Positions 52,625-60,886 of a stretch of DNA of 64,000 bases are shown piece after piece. The notes beneath the pieces were generated by a model that saw only the letters and a list, made by a program, of their open reading frames with translations, did no database searches and was not told the origin of the DNA. Source of the DNA: Streptomyces sp. NBC_01381 (lineage in GTDB: Bacteria > Actinomycetota > Actinomycetes > Streptomycetales > Streptomycetaceae); assembly GCF_026340305.1 (NCBI RefSeq), contig NZ_JAPEPI010000001.1, positions 4,340,001-4,404,000 of the forward strand. The letters are read 5' to 3'. Positions within the stretch are counted from its first letter, which is position 1; every line of letters begins with the position of its first letter. Position numbers and translations under genes: made by a program.

Positions 52625-54076
52625 ATGATTGATGTGATCGTGGTCGGGGGCGGACCGACCGGCTTGATGCTGGCCTGTGAGCTGCGGTTGCACGACGTGC
52701 ACGTGGTCGTACTGGAGAAGCTGGACAAGCAGACCGAGCAGTCCCGGGGGCAGGGCCTGCACGCGCGCAGCGTGGAGGTGATGGACCAGCGCGGGCTGCT
52801 CGACCGGTTCCTCGCGGTCAGCGAGAAGTTCCAGGTCGGTGGCCTCTTCGGCGGCATTGCGAAGCCGTGGCCCGACCGTCTTGACACGGCCCACCCGTTC
52901 GGCGTCGCCACCCCGCAGCCGGAGACCGAGCGGCTGCTCAACCAGCGTGCCATCGAACTCGGTGTCGAGATGCGGCGCGGCTGCGAAGTGGTCTCGGTGA
53001 GCCAGTCCGCGGACGGGGACGCGGACGGGGACGAGGCCGGGGTGAGCGTCGAGCTCGCGGACGGCACGCAGCTGAACTCGCGCTACCTCGTCGGAGCCGA
53101 CGGCGGCCGCAGCACGGTGCGCAAGCTGATCGGCGTCGATTTCCCCGGCGAGGCGGCCACGGTCGAGACGCTGCTCGCCGAAATGGAGGTGACCGAGGAC
53201 GCGGAGACGATCGCCGCCGCCGTCAAGGAAGTCAACAAGACCCAGCTGCGGTTCGGCATCACTCCTCCCGTGAACGGTCTTTGCCGCATTGTCGTGCCCG
53301 CCGACGGGGTCCTCGAGGACCGCGCGACCGAGCCGACCATCGAGGACTTCAAGAAGCAGCTGCGGGCGTTCGCGGGCACCGACTTCGGCGTGCACTCGCC
53401 GCGCTGGATGTCCCGGTTCGGCGATGCCACCCGGCAGGCCGAGCGCTACCGGGTCGGCCGGGTGTTCCTGGCCGGCGACTCGGCGCACATCCACCCGCCG
53501 ACCGGCGGGCAGGGGCTCAACCTCGGCGTGCAGGACGCGTTCAACCTCGGCTGGAAGCTGGCCGCGGCGGTCAACGGCTGGGCCCCGGAAGGGCTGTTGG
53601 ACAGCTACGAGACCGAACGGCACCCGGTGGCCGCCCGGGTCATCGACAACACCCGCGCGCAGATCACGCTGCTCGGGACCGAGCCGGGTCCGACCGCGCT
53701 GCGCGAACTGTTCGCGAAGCTGATGGACTTCGAGGAGGTGAACCGGTACGTGACCGGGATGATCACCGCGGTCGACGTCCGCTACGACTTCGGCGAGGGC
53801 CATGACCTGCTGGGCGGGCGGATGCGGGACCTGGAGCTGAAGCGGGGCCGGCTGTACGCGCAGATGCACGAGGGCCGCGGGCTGCTGCTCGACCAGACCG
53901 GCCGCCTTTCGGTGGGGGGCTGGGCGGACCGGGTCGACCACATCGTCGACGTGAGCGAGGAACTGGACGTGCCCGCGGTGCTGCTGCGGCCGGACGGGCA
54001 CGTGGCGTGGGCCGGCGAGGACCAGCAGGACCTGCTCGACCGGCTGCCGAAGTGGTTCGGAACCGCCGCGGGCTGA
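52625..54076 (+). CDS. FAD monooxygenase similar to rifampicin monooxygenase Rox
   Basis: The 483-residue protein has the group A flavin monooxygenase motifs VIVVGGGPTGLMLACELR, VGADGGRSTVRKL and LAGDSAHIHPPTGGQGLNLG. LHARSVEVMDQRGLLDRFL and the pattern GLFGGIAKPWPDRLDTAH are close to Rox of Streptomyces venezuelae, which inactivates rifamycins by hydroxylation. ATG 52625 follows GGGG. Related enzymes act on other aromatic polyketides, so the substrate is not certain. The spacer to the left (52510-52624) holds its promoter. Confidence 0.8.
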   Translation: MIDVIVVGGGPTGLMLACELRLHDVHVVVLEKLDKQTEQSRGQGLHARSVEVMDQRGLLDRFLAVSEKFQVGGLFGGIAKPWPDRLDTAHPFGVATPQPETERLLNQRAIELGVEMRRGCEVVSVSQSADGDADGDEAGVSVELADGTQLNSRYLVGADGGRSTVRKLIGVDFPGEAATVETLLAEMEVTEDAETIAAAVKEVNKTQLRFGITPPVNGLCRIVVPADGVLEDRATEPTIEDFKKQLRAFAGTDFGVHSPRWMSRFGDATRQAERYRVGRVFLAGDSAHIHPPTGGQGLNLGVQDAFNLGWKLAAAVNGWAPEGLLDSYETERHPVAARVIDNTRAQITLLGTEPGPTALRELFAKLMDFEEVNRYVTGMITAVDVRYDFGEGHDLLGGRMRDLELKRGRLYAQMHEGRGLLLDQTGRLSVGGWADRVDHIVDVSEELDVPAVLLRPDGHVAWAGEDQQDLLDRLPKWFGTAAG

Positions 54077-54095
54077 TACGGGCACGAACGAGGAG

Positions 54096-54125
54096 GGTCC
54101 TCGACCACGATCGTGGTCGAGGACC
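54096..54125. terminator. 30-bp perfect palindrome between convergent genes
   Basis: Both arms of 15 bp (left arm GGTCCTCGACCACGA) meet without spacer at 54110/54111. The palindrome lies 20 bases after the Rox-like stop and 23 bases before the stop of the leftward nitroreductase gene, so it probably terminates both transcripts. Confidence 0.8.
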
Positions 54126-54147
54126 GTTCCCGGTCTCAGGAAGGCAC

Positions 54148-54600
54148 TCAGATGGCCACGGACGCGGGCTCCAGCACGAAGACGGGGATCACGCGGCCGG
54201 CCTTCTCCTGGTACTCGGCGTACGGCGGATACGCGGCGACCGCGCGCTCCCACCACTCGGCCTTCTCGTCCCCGGTGATCTCACGGGCCGTCATGTCCTG
54301 GCGTACGGCGCCGTCCTGGAGCACCACGTGCGGCTCGGACTTGAGGTTGAAGTACCAGACCGGGTGACGCGGGAAGCCGCCGTTCGAGGCCACGGCCGCG
54401 TACCGGCCCGCGTGCTCCACGCGCATCAGCGGGCTCTTGCGGATCTTGCCGGTCTTCGCGCCGCGCGTCGTGAGAATGACGACAGGGAGGCCCGTGTCCC
54501 AGAGCGTCGCTCCCTGTACGCCGTCCGAACTCTCGTACAACTCGACCTGTTCACGCACCCATTGCACCGGATTCGGCACGTAGTCGCCCTCAAGAGGCAT
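54148..54600 (-). CDS. deazaflavin (F420)-dependent nitroreductase/quinone reductase
   Basis: From ATG 54600 the protein has 150 residues. VREQVELYESSDGVQG, VVILTTRGAKTGKIRKSPLM and VASNGGFPRHPVWYFNL followed by HVVLQDGA match the DDN-like F420-binding split-barrel family. A GTG at 54609 is an alternative start. These enzymes reduce quinones or nitro compounds. Confidence 0.88.
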   Translation of the reverse strand: MPLEGDYVPNPVQWVREQVELYESSDGVQGATLWDTGLPVVILTTRGAKTGKIRKSPLMRVEHAGRYAAVASNGGFPRHPVWYFNLKSEPHVVLQDGAVRQDMTAREITGDEKAEWWERAVAAYPPYAEYQEKAGRVIPVFVLEPASVAI

Positions 54601-54706
54601 TGCCTTCACCCCGTCGTCGCGTACGGATTGTGTTGCTCAGTCCAGCACAAGCGCCGCGCGGAGTCATCATCGCCGTACCGGTGGTCAGGGTCGAGATGGG
54701 CGGGCG

Positions 54707-55393
54707 CTACGAGTCTGCGGCGGGTGGTGGGTCGAGCATCGGTACGAGGAACTGCCGGGCCACCGCGCGTACTTGCTCCTCGTCGTCGAGGTCGATGACG
54801 TGGCTGGGGATGACCAGGAAGGACGCCGAGACCCGGACCATCATCTCGGCCACGACGTCCACGTCTACGTCGCGGGAGACCTTGCCCGCCCGCTGCTCGC
54901 GGCGCAGCCGGCCCGCGACGAACTGCTGCACGACGGCCAGCGTGCGGCCCCCGTCGCTGGTCATGGACGGCACGACGGCGTCCGGCTCCACGTCCATCAG
55001 GCCGCCGATGAGGGGATTGCGGCGGATGGCCTGCAGTGAGCTCACGAAGCCGAGCACCACGCGGTCGGCGACGGTTTCTGCGCCCTGGACGTCGACGATG
55101 AACTGGTCGAAGTACCGCCGGAATTCACGCCTTACGACCTGTTCGACCAGCGCGTCCTTGGTGGCGAACCGGCGGTAGACGGTGATCCGGGAGACCCCCG
55201 CGCGGCGCGCCACATCCTCCATCGTGGACCGGCGAATGCCCATGCGGCGGAACTGCTCGAAGGCGGCGTCGAGCACGCGCGTGGTGACCTCGTCGTTCTC
55301 GTCGACCCGCTCGGCCGCCTCGGTGAACGCGCGGTCCAGTACGGAATCCGAGTCCTGGGGCGTGGCAAGGAAGGGAAATGCAGGTCGTTCCAC
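54707..55393 (-). CDS. TetR-family regulator, probable control of the lcp genes
   Basis: GTG 55393 has AAAGG six bases upstream. The helix-turn-helix (VLDAAFEQFRRMGIRRSTME, VARRAGVSRITVYRRFATKDALV) starts unusually far (about 40 residues) from the N-terminus. It is divergent from lcp1. TetR regulators (LcpR) of rubber oxygenase genes are known from Gordonia, so by position this protein likely represses the lcp-oxi unit. Two pairs of direct repeats lie in the shared promoter. Confidence 0.85.
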   Translation of the reverse strand: MERPAFPFLATPQDSDSVLDRAFTEAAERVDENDEVTTRVLDAAFEQFRRMGIRRSTMEDVARRAGVSRITVYRRFATKDALVEQVVRREFRRYFDQFIVDVQGAETVADRVVLGFVSSLQAIRRNPLIGGLMDVEPDAVVPSMTSDGGRTLAVVQQFVAGRLRREQRAGKVSRDVDVDVVAEMMVRVSASFLVIPSHVIDLDDEEQVRAVARQFLVPMLDPPPAADS

Positions 55394-55496
55394 GGTCGCC
55401 TTTCTGAGGGGGCGTTCCTCAACTCCCCATGCACTGAAGGCGAGTTGCAGAAGTCGTCCCCGGAGTCTGGTGCTCCGATCCGGGTTGTGCTTCTCT

Positions 55497-55546
55497 CGAT
55501 GAAACGCCGATGAAACGCAGCTACGCAATCTGTATCAGGGTATCAG
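55497..55546. promoter_or_regulatory. direct repeats in the lcp promoter
   Basis: CGATGAAACGC occurs twice in tandem (55497-55507 and 55508-55518), one helical turn apart. TATCAG is repeated at 55533-55538 and 55541-55546. The repeats lie between the divergent TetR and lcp1 genes and are candidates for regulator binding. Confidence 0.55.
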
Positions 55547-55582
55547 TCAGCGCTGAGGCGACTCAAGGAGGAGTTCCGGGCC

Positions 55583-56812
55583 ATGGATGAACTCAGCAGA
55601 CGCAAGATGCTGCTCACGGGCGGAGCCCTTGGCGCGGTCGGTGCGCTCGGTGTGGCGTCGCCGGCGAGCGCGCGGTCCGTCTGGTCCTGGGCGGCGAGCG
55701 GCTCGGTGGCCGGGTCGGGCGCCGGCACCGACCCTCAGTGGGTCTGGGACGACGAGGCCGACCAGCTCCTTGGTGCCGTCCTCGACCGCGGCGACGTACC
55801 CAAGGTCAACGAGCTGCTGCGCACCTGGACCCGCAATGACCAGCCGCTCCCGGCCGGACTGCCTCCGGATCTGCGGCAGTTCATGGACAAGGCCCGCCAA
55901 CTGCCCTCCTGGGCCGACCGGAAGAAGCTCGAGACCGCCGCGCAGTTCAACGAGGCCAGGGGGCTCTACCTCAACATCCTCAACGGCATCGGCGGCGGCA
56001 TGCTGAGCACCGCCATCCCCCGCGAGGCACGCGCCGTGTACTACTCCAAGGGCGGCGCGGACATGGAGGACCGGGTCGCCAAGACCAGCAAGCTGGGCTT
56101 CGCCGTGGGCGCTCTCGATGCGTACCGGCCCGACGGCACCTGCATCGTGGAAGCGGTCAAGACGCGGATGGTGCACGCGGCGGTACGCAACCTGCTGCCG
56201 AAGTCCCCGAGTTGGTCCGACACCAGCGGCGGCCAGAAGATCCCGATCAGCCTCGCGGACATGCTGGTCACCTGGCACACCCTGCCCACCTACGCGATGC
56301 GCAAGATGCGCGAGTGGAAGGTCCCGATCAGCTCCGCCGAGTCCGACGCCCATCTGCACGTGTGGCAGGTGACCGCGCACATGCTCGGCATCCGCGACGA
56401 ATACATCCCCGCGAGCTGGGAGGCGGCCGAGGCCCAGTCCAAGCAGCTCCTCGACCCCGTACTCGGCCCCACGCGCGAAGGCGTCGAGCTGACCGACATC
56501 CTGCTGGGCCAGCTCGCCGAACAGACCAGCCCCGGAAGCGTCGACCGCCCGCTCGTCAACGCCTTCGCCCGGTACCTCGTGGGCGACAGGATCGCCGACT
56601 GGGACGGCATCCCCCGCGAGCCGTTCTGGGAATCGGCGGTCAAGACCGCATGGCCGCCGCTGGTGGCGTTCCGCGAGGGGCTGATCAAGCTGCCCCTGGT
56701 GCCGAAGATCGCCTGGACGATCGACGAAGCGGCCCGCAAGTACATCCTGTTCTACCTCTCCAAGGGACGCGTGATCCACCTCGACATCCCCGACGCCAAC
56801 CGGCCCGCCTGA
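55583..56812 (+). CDS. lcp1: latex-clearing protein, rubber oxygenase (first copy)
   Basis: The 409-residue protein has a twin-arginine signal (SRRKMLLTGGALGAVGALG, cleavage after ASA) and the DUF2236/MpaB fold. Glu148, Arg164, Lys167, Thr168 and His198 stand at exactly the residue numbers reported for the active site and haem ligand of LcpK30. Such b-type haem proteins cleave poly(cis-1,4-isoprene) outside the cell into oligo-isoprenoid aldehydes. AAGGAGG precedes ATG 55583. A paralogue follows after 28 bases. Confidence 0.93.
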   Translation: MDELSRRKMLLTGGALGAVGALGVASPASARSVWSWAASGSVAGSGAGTDPQWVWDDEADQLLGAVLDRGDVPKVNELLRTWTRNDQPLPAGLPPDLRQFMDKARQLPSWADRKKLETAAQFNEARGLYLNILNGIGGGMLSTAIPREARAVYYSKGGADMEDRVAKTSKLGFAVGALDAYRPDGTCIVEAVKTRMVHAAVRNLLPKSPSWSDTSGGQKIPISLADMLVTWHTLPTYAMRKMREWKVPISSAESDAHLHVWQVTAHMLGIRDEYIPASWEAAEAQSKQLLDPVLGPTREGVELTDILLGQLAEQTSPGSVDRPLVNAFARYLVGDRIADWDGIPREPFWESAVKTAWPPLVAFREGLIKLPLVPKIAWTIDEAARKYILFYLSKGRVIHLDIPDANRPA

Positions 56813-56840
56813 CCCCCTGACTCAAGGAGGAGTTCCGAGC

Positions 56841-58064
56841 ATGGATGAACTCAGCAGGCGCAAGATGCTGCTCACGGGCGGAGCCCTGGGCGCGGTCGGT
56901 GCGCTCGGCATGGCATCGCCGGCGAGCGCGCGGTCCGCGTGGACCTGGGCGGCGAGCGGCTCGGTGGCGAGGGCGGGCGAAGGCACCGACCCTCAGTGGG
57001 TGTGGGACGAGGAGGCCGACCAGATCCTTGGTGCCGTCCTCGACCGGGGCGACGTACCCAAGGTCAACGAACTGCTGCGGACCTGGACCCGCAATGACCA
57101 GCCGCTCCCGGCCGGGCTGCCTCCGGATCTACGGCAGTTCATGGACAAGGCCCGCCAACTGCCCTCCTGGGCCGACCGGAAGAAGCTCGACACCGCCGCG
57201 CGATTCAGCACGACGAAAGGGATCTACGTCGGTGCCCTGTACGGGCTCGGCAGTGGTCTGATGAGCACCGCCATCCCCAGGGAGGCCCGCGCCGTCTACT
57301 ACTCCAAGGGCGGCGCGGACATGAAGGACCGCATCGCCAAGACCGCGAAGCTCGGGTACGACATCGGGGACCTGGACGCCTATCAGCCCCAGGGCTCCAT
57401 GATCGTGACAGCGGTGCGGACCCGGCTCGTGCACGCGGCGGTGCGCAACCTGCTGCCGAAGTCTCCGGGTTGGTCCCAGACCAGCGAAGGACAGAAGATC
57501 CCCATCAGCCAGGCGGACCTGATGGTCACCTGGCACAGCCTGGCCACTCTCGTCATGCGCAAGCTGCTTGAGTGGAAGGTTCCGGTCTCCCGCGCCGAGT
57601 CCGAGGCCTATCTGCACGTCTGGCAGGTGACCGCGCACATGCTCGGCGTCCGCGACGAGTACATCCCGGCCACCTGGGACGCGGCGAACGCCCAGTCCGA
57701 GCAGCTCCTCGACCCCGTACTCGCCCGCTCGGACGAGGGCGTCAAGTTGACCGAGATGCTCCTCGACATCGTCGCCGAGCTCGACGCCGGTGTGTCACGG
57801 CCCCTGGTCAGCGCGTTCTCCCGGTACACGCTCGGCGACCGGATCGGCGACCTGATCGGTCTGTCCGAGGAACCGTTCTGGCAGCCGCTGATCTCGAAGT
57901 CCTGGCCGCTCCTTGTGGCCTACCGGGAAAAGCTGATCCCGTTGCCCCTGGTCCCGGAGGCCGCCTGGGCCATGGAGGAAGCCCTCCGCAAGTTCGTCCT
58001 GCTCTTCTTGTCGGAGGGCAGGCCCATCCACCTGGAGATCCCTGACGCGAACCGATCGCACTGA
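56841..58064 (+). CDS. lcp2: latex-clearing protein, rubber oxygenase (second copy)
   Basis: This 407-residue paralogue has the same signal peptide, and Arg164, Lys167, Thr168, His198 and Glu148 are all kept. Residues 64-116 are identical to those of the first copy and the DNA there differs in only a few bases. From about residue 118 on the two differ in roughly one third of positions. The ribosome-site region (CTCAAGGAGGAGTTCCG) is also duplicated. Its stop overlaps the oxiB start (TGATG). Confidence 0.93.
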   Translation: MDELSRRKMLLTGGALGAVGALGMASPASARSAWTWAASGSVARAGEGTDPQWVWDEEADQILGAVLDRGDVPKVNELLRTWTRNDQPLPAGLPPDLRQFMDKARQLPSWADRKKLDTAARFSTTKGIYVGALYGLGSGLMSTAIPREARAVYYSKGGADMKDRIAKTAKLGYDIGDLDAYQPQGSMIVTAVRTRLVHAAVRNLLPKSPGWSQTSEGQKIPISQADLMVTWHSLATLVMRKLLEWKVPVSRAESEAYLHVWQVTAHMLGVRDEYIPATWDAANAQSEQLLDPVLARSDEGVKLTEMLLDIVAELDAGVSRPLVSAFSRYTLGDRIGDLIGLSEEPFWQPLISKSWPLLVAYREKLIPLPLVPEAAWAMEEALRKFVLLFLSEGRPIHLEIPDANRSH

Positions 58065-60364
58065 TGGAGCCGGAGTCGGTGCCGGAGTCCGGTACCTCCG
58101 GGATCGGGCGGCGCCGCTTCCTCGGTTACGTGCTTGCCGCGCCGACCCTGCTGACCGCTGCCCAACTCGGGCCTGCACCAGGAGCCGTGGCCGGGATTCC
58201 GTCACCGGAGGTCACCGAACTTGTCGACCTCAACGACGTGATGACCGCGGCCGCCCTGCCGACGTCGAACCTGATCACGGTCGAGGTCGGCAGGGACGGC
58301 ACCGTGTCGTTCGCACTGCCGCGGGCCGAGGTCGGCCAGGGCATCACGACGTCGACGGCCATGCTGATCGCCGAGGAGATGGACGTGCCGCTCGACCGGG
58401 TACGGGTGACGCTGGCCGACGCACGGCCGGAGCTGGTCTTCAACCAGCTCACCGGCGCGTCGAACACGACCGTCTCGACCTACACCCCGATCCGGGTCGC
58501 CGCAGCAGTCGCCCGCGGCCGGCTGCTGCGAGCCGCGGCCGTCGAACTCGGCGCGGCAGTCGGCGACCTCACTCTGAAGGGCGGAGTCATCACCGGCGGC
58601 GCGGGCGGAAACTGCGTCGGCATCGGCGCGCTCTCCGAGAAGGCCGCGAGCAGCGAGCCGCAGCGGGTGTCCGTGGAGCTCAAGGAGCGCCGCGAGTTCA
58701 CCGTCATCGGCACGCCACAGAACCGCGTCGACGCGCTCGCCGCGGTCACCGGGCGCAAGAAGTTCGCGATGGACCTCGACGTACCAGGCGCCAGGCCGAC
58801 GATGGTGTGCCGTCCGCCGACCATCAACGGCAAGGTCCGCTCCGTGGCCAACCTCGGAGAGGTCCGGGCCCTGCCCGGCGTCACCGATGTCGTGGCGGTC
58901 TCCACCGGTGTCGCGGTGCGCGCGGAGACCTTCGGCCAGTGCATCGACGCCGTACGCGCCCTGCGTGTGTCGTGGAAGCCCGGCAGCGCGGAAGGCAAGT
59001 CCGACGAGACGGTGCTCAGGGAGCTGCGAGCCGCCGAACTGCCGCTGGGGCTTCCGCCGGTGACACCGTCCGTGGAGGCCACCTTCACCTTCCACTTCCG
59101 CAGCAACAGCGCGCTGGAGCCCAACTGCGCGATAGCCGACGTGCGTTCGGACCGAGCCGAGATCTGGTCGGGCCTGAAGGCGCCGATCGTCGCCAAGCAG
59201 GCCATCGCCGCCCGGCTCGGCCTGCCGCAGAGCGCGGTCACCGTCCACGTCACCGAAGGCGGCGGCTCCTTCGGGCGGAAACTCTTCTTCGACGCCGCGC
59301 TGGAAGCCGCCGAGATCTCCAAGGAGTTCGGCAAGCCCGTCAAGCTCATGTGGCACCGCGCCGACGACGCCCGCCAAGGGCGCACCCACCCGATGGCCAT
59401 CTCACGCGTACGCGCCGCCTACCTCGGCAAGACGGTGCTCAGCTACCGGCAGCGGCACACCAGCATCGCCACGGACCTCGGGCACGGCCTCGGCGAGGTT
59501 TTCACCGCCCTGGCCGCGAAGCTGCCCGTGGGCGACATCGGCTTCTCCGAGACGTTCTTCCAGCTCTCCCAGTCGATGCCCTACGACTTCGGCGTCAACA
59601 GCCGGCTGCTCAGCGAGACCGACAAGGGCTTCAACACCGGCAGCATGCGCAATGTCTACTCGCCCGACGTCACTTGCGCCCGCGAGCTCGTCGTCGACCG
59701 GCTCGCCGCGAAGATGGGCAAGGACCCCTTCGCGTTCCGCCGCGACCTCCTGCGCGACGACCGTGCCCGGGCGGCGCTCGACAAGGCCGCCGAGGTGGGG
59801 AAGTGGGGCCGGGCGATGCCTGACGGCACCGCGCAGGGCATTGCCCTGCACTCCGAATACCACTCCGTCAACGCGGTGTTGGTGGAGATCGACTGCCGGC
59901 CCGAGACCGTCGACCGCCCGATCCGTGACGGCGTGACAGGCCCGCGCGTCACCAAAGCCGTGATCGCTGTGGACGTCGGGCTCGCCGTCAACCCACGGGG
60001 CCTGGAAGCCCAGATGATGGGCTGCCTCATGGACGGCATCGCGCTGACCCTGACCTCCAGCCTGCACCTGCGCGACGGCCACTTCCTCGAAGCGAGCTGG
60101 GACAACTACTTCTACACCCGGCAGTGGAACACACCCCCCGAGCTGGAGATCATCGTCATGCCGACCACCACCGGGAAGCCGGGCGGCGCAGGGGAGTTGG
60201 GCGTCGCCGCGTCGATGGCGGCGGTCGCCTGCGCGTACGGCCGGGCGACCGGCACGATGCCGACCAGGTTCCCCATCAACCACGGCACGCTCTCCTTCGA
60301 GCCCAAGCCGACCGTCCCGCCGATCCCTCAGTCCCCGTCCGACGGCCGGAACCACGCCCGCTGA
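58064..60364 (+). CDS. oxiB: molybdenum hydroxylase large subunit
   Basis: The 766-residue protein has a twin-arginine-like start (GRRRFLGYVLAAPTLLTAAQ) and the molybdopterin-subunit pattern of the isoquinoline 1-oxidoreductase type: VEVGRDGTVSFALPRAEVGQ, VTEGGGSFGRKLFFDAALEA and, near the end, GGAGELGVAASMAA with the catalytic Glu. In Streptomyces sp. K30 the gene order is lcp-oxiB-oxiA, as here, and OxiAB is proposed to oxidise the aldehydes made by Lcp. The start overlaps the stop of lcp2 by one base. Confidence 0.9.
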   Translation: MEPESVPESGTSGIGRRRFLGYVLAAPTLLTAAQLGPAPGAVAGIPSPEVTELVDLNDVMTAAALPTSNLITVEVGRDGTVSFALPRAEVGQGITTSTAMLIAEEMDVPLDRVRVTLADARPELVFNQLTGASNTTVSTYTPIRVAAAVARGRLLRAAAVELGAAVGDLTLKGGVITGGAGGNCVGIGALSEKAASSEPQRVSVELKERREFTVIGTPQNRVDALAAVTGRKKFAMDLDVPGARPTMVCRPPTINGKVRSVANLGEVRALPGVTDVVAVSTGVAVRAETFGQCIDAVRALRVSWKPGSAEGKSDETVLRELRAAELPLGLPPVTPSVEATFTFHFRSNSALEPNCAIADVRSDRAEIWSGLKAPIVAKQAIAARLGLPQSAVTVHVTEGGGSFGRKLFFDAALEAAEISKEFGKPVKLMWHRADDARQGRTHPMAISRVRAAYLGKTVLSYRQRHTSIATDLGHGLGEVFTALAAKLPVGDIGFSETFFQLSQSMPYDFGVNSRLLSETDKGFNTGSMRNVYSPDVTCARELVVDRLAAKMGKDPFAFRRDLLRDDRARAALDKAAEVGKWGRAMPDGTAQGIALHSEYHSVNAVLVEIDCRPETVDRPIRDGVTGPRVTKAVIAVDVGLAVNPRGLEAQMMGCLMDGIALTLTSSLHLRDGHFLEASWDNYFYTRQWNTPPELEIIVMPTTTGKPGGAGELGVAASMAAVACAYGRATGTMPTRFPINHGTLSFEPKPTVPPIPQSPSDGRNHAR

Positions 60365-60406
60365 AACATCCGCCGAAGCAACACCGAACCGAAACAAGGA
60401 GATCCT

Positions 60407-60883
60407 GTGCCGGAGCACACCTTCCGCCTCAACGGCGAGCAGGTCACCGTCGACGTCGCCGACGACGTACGGCTGCTGTGGGTGCTGCGCGACATCCTCG
60501 GCGTGACCGGCCCGAAGTACGGCTGCGGCATCAACGTCTGCAAGGCCTGCACGAGCCACCTCAACGGCAAGGCCGCCAACCCCTGCGCGATCCCCATCAA
60601 GGAGCTACGGCCGACCGACGAGGTCACCACCATCGAAGGGCTCCCGGCCACGGTGGGCGCGGACCTGCACCCGATGCAGCAGGCCTGGCTCGACCAGGAC
60701 GTGGCCCAGTGCGGCTACTGCCAGCCCGGCCAGATCATGGCAGCGGTCGCCCTGGTCAAACGTGTCGCAGAGGAAGGCCGCCAGATCACCGACGCCGACC
60801 TCGACGGCATCCGCAACATCTGCCGCTGCGGCACGTACGTCCGTATCCGCGACGCGGTCAAGGCCGGCGCCGAGAACATGTGA
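60407..60883 (+). CDS. oxiA: molybdenum hydroxylase 2Fe-2S subunit
   Basis: GTG 60407 follows AAGGAGAT. The 158-residue protein has the two cluster motifs of xanthine-dehydrogenase small subunits: CGINVCKACTSHLNGKAANPC for the plant-type cluster (given here as the Cys pattern 4-2-11) and QCGYCQPGQIM with NICRCGTYVRI for the second. It has no signal peptide of its own, so it would be carried out by the Tat signal of the large subunit. Confidence 0.92.
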   Translation: MPEHTFRLNGEQVTVDVADDVRLLWVLRDILGVTGPKYGCGINVCKACTSHLNGKAANPCAIPIKELRPTDEVTTIEGLPATVGADLHPMQQAWLDQDVAQCGYCQPGQIMAAVALVKRVAEEGRQITDADLDGIRNICRCGTYVRIRDAVKAGAENM

Positions 60884-60886
60884 GGG

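Noticed and set aside
52559..54256. Minus-strand frame opposite the Rox-like monooxygenase
   Set aside because: Its sequence is Arg/His/Leu-rich shadow translation; flavin motifs are on the plus strand.
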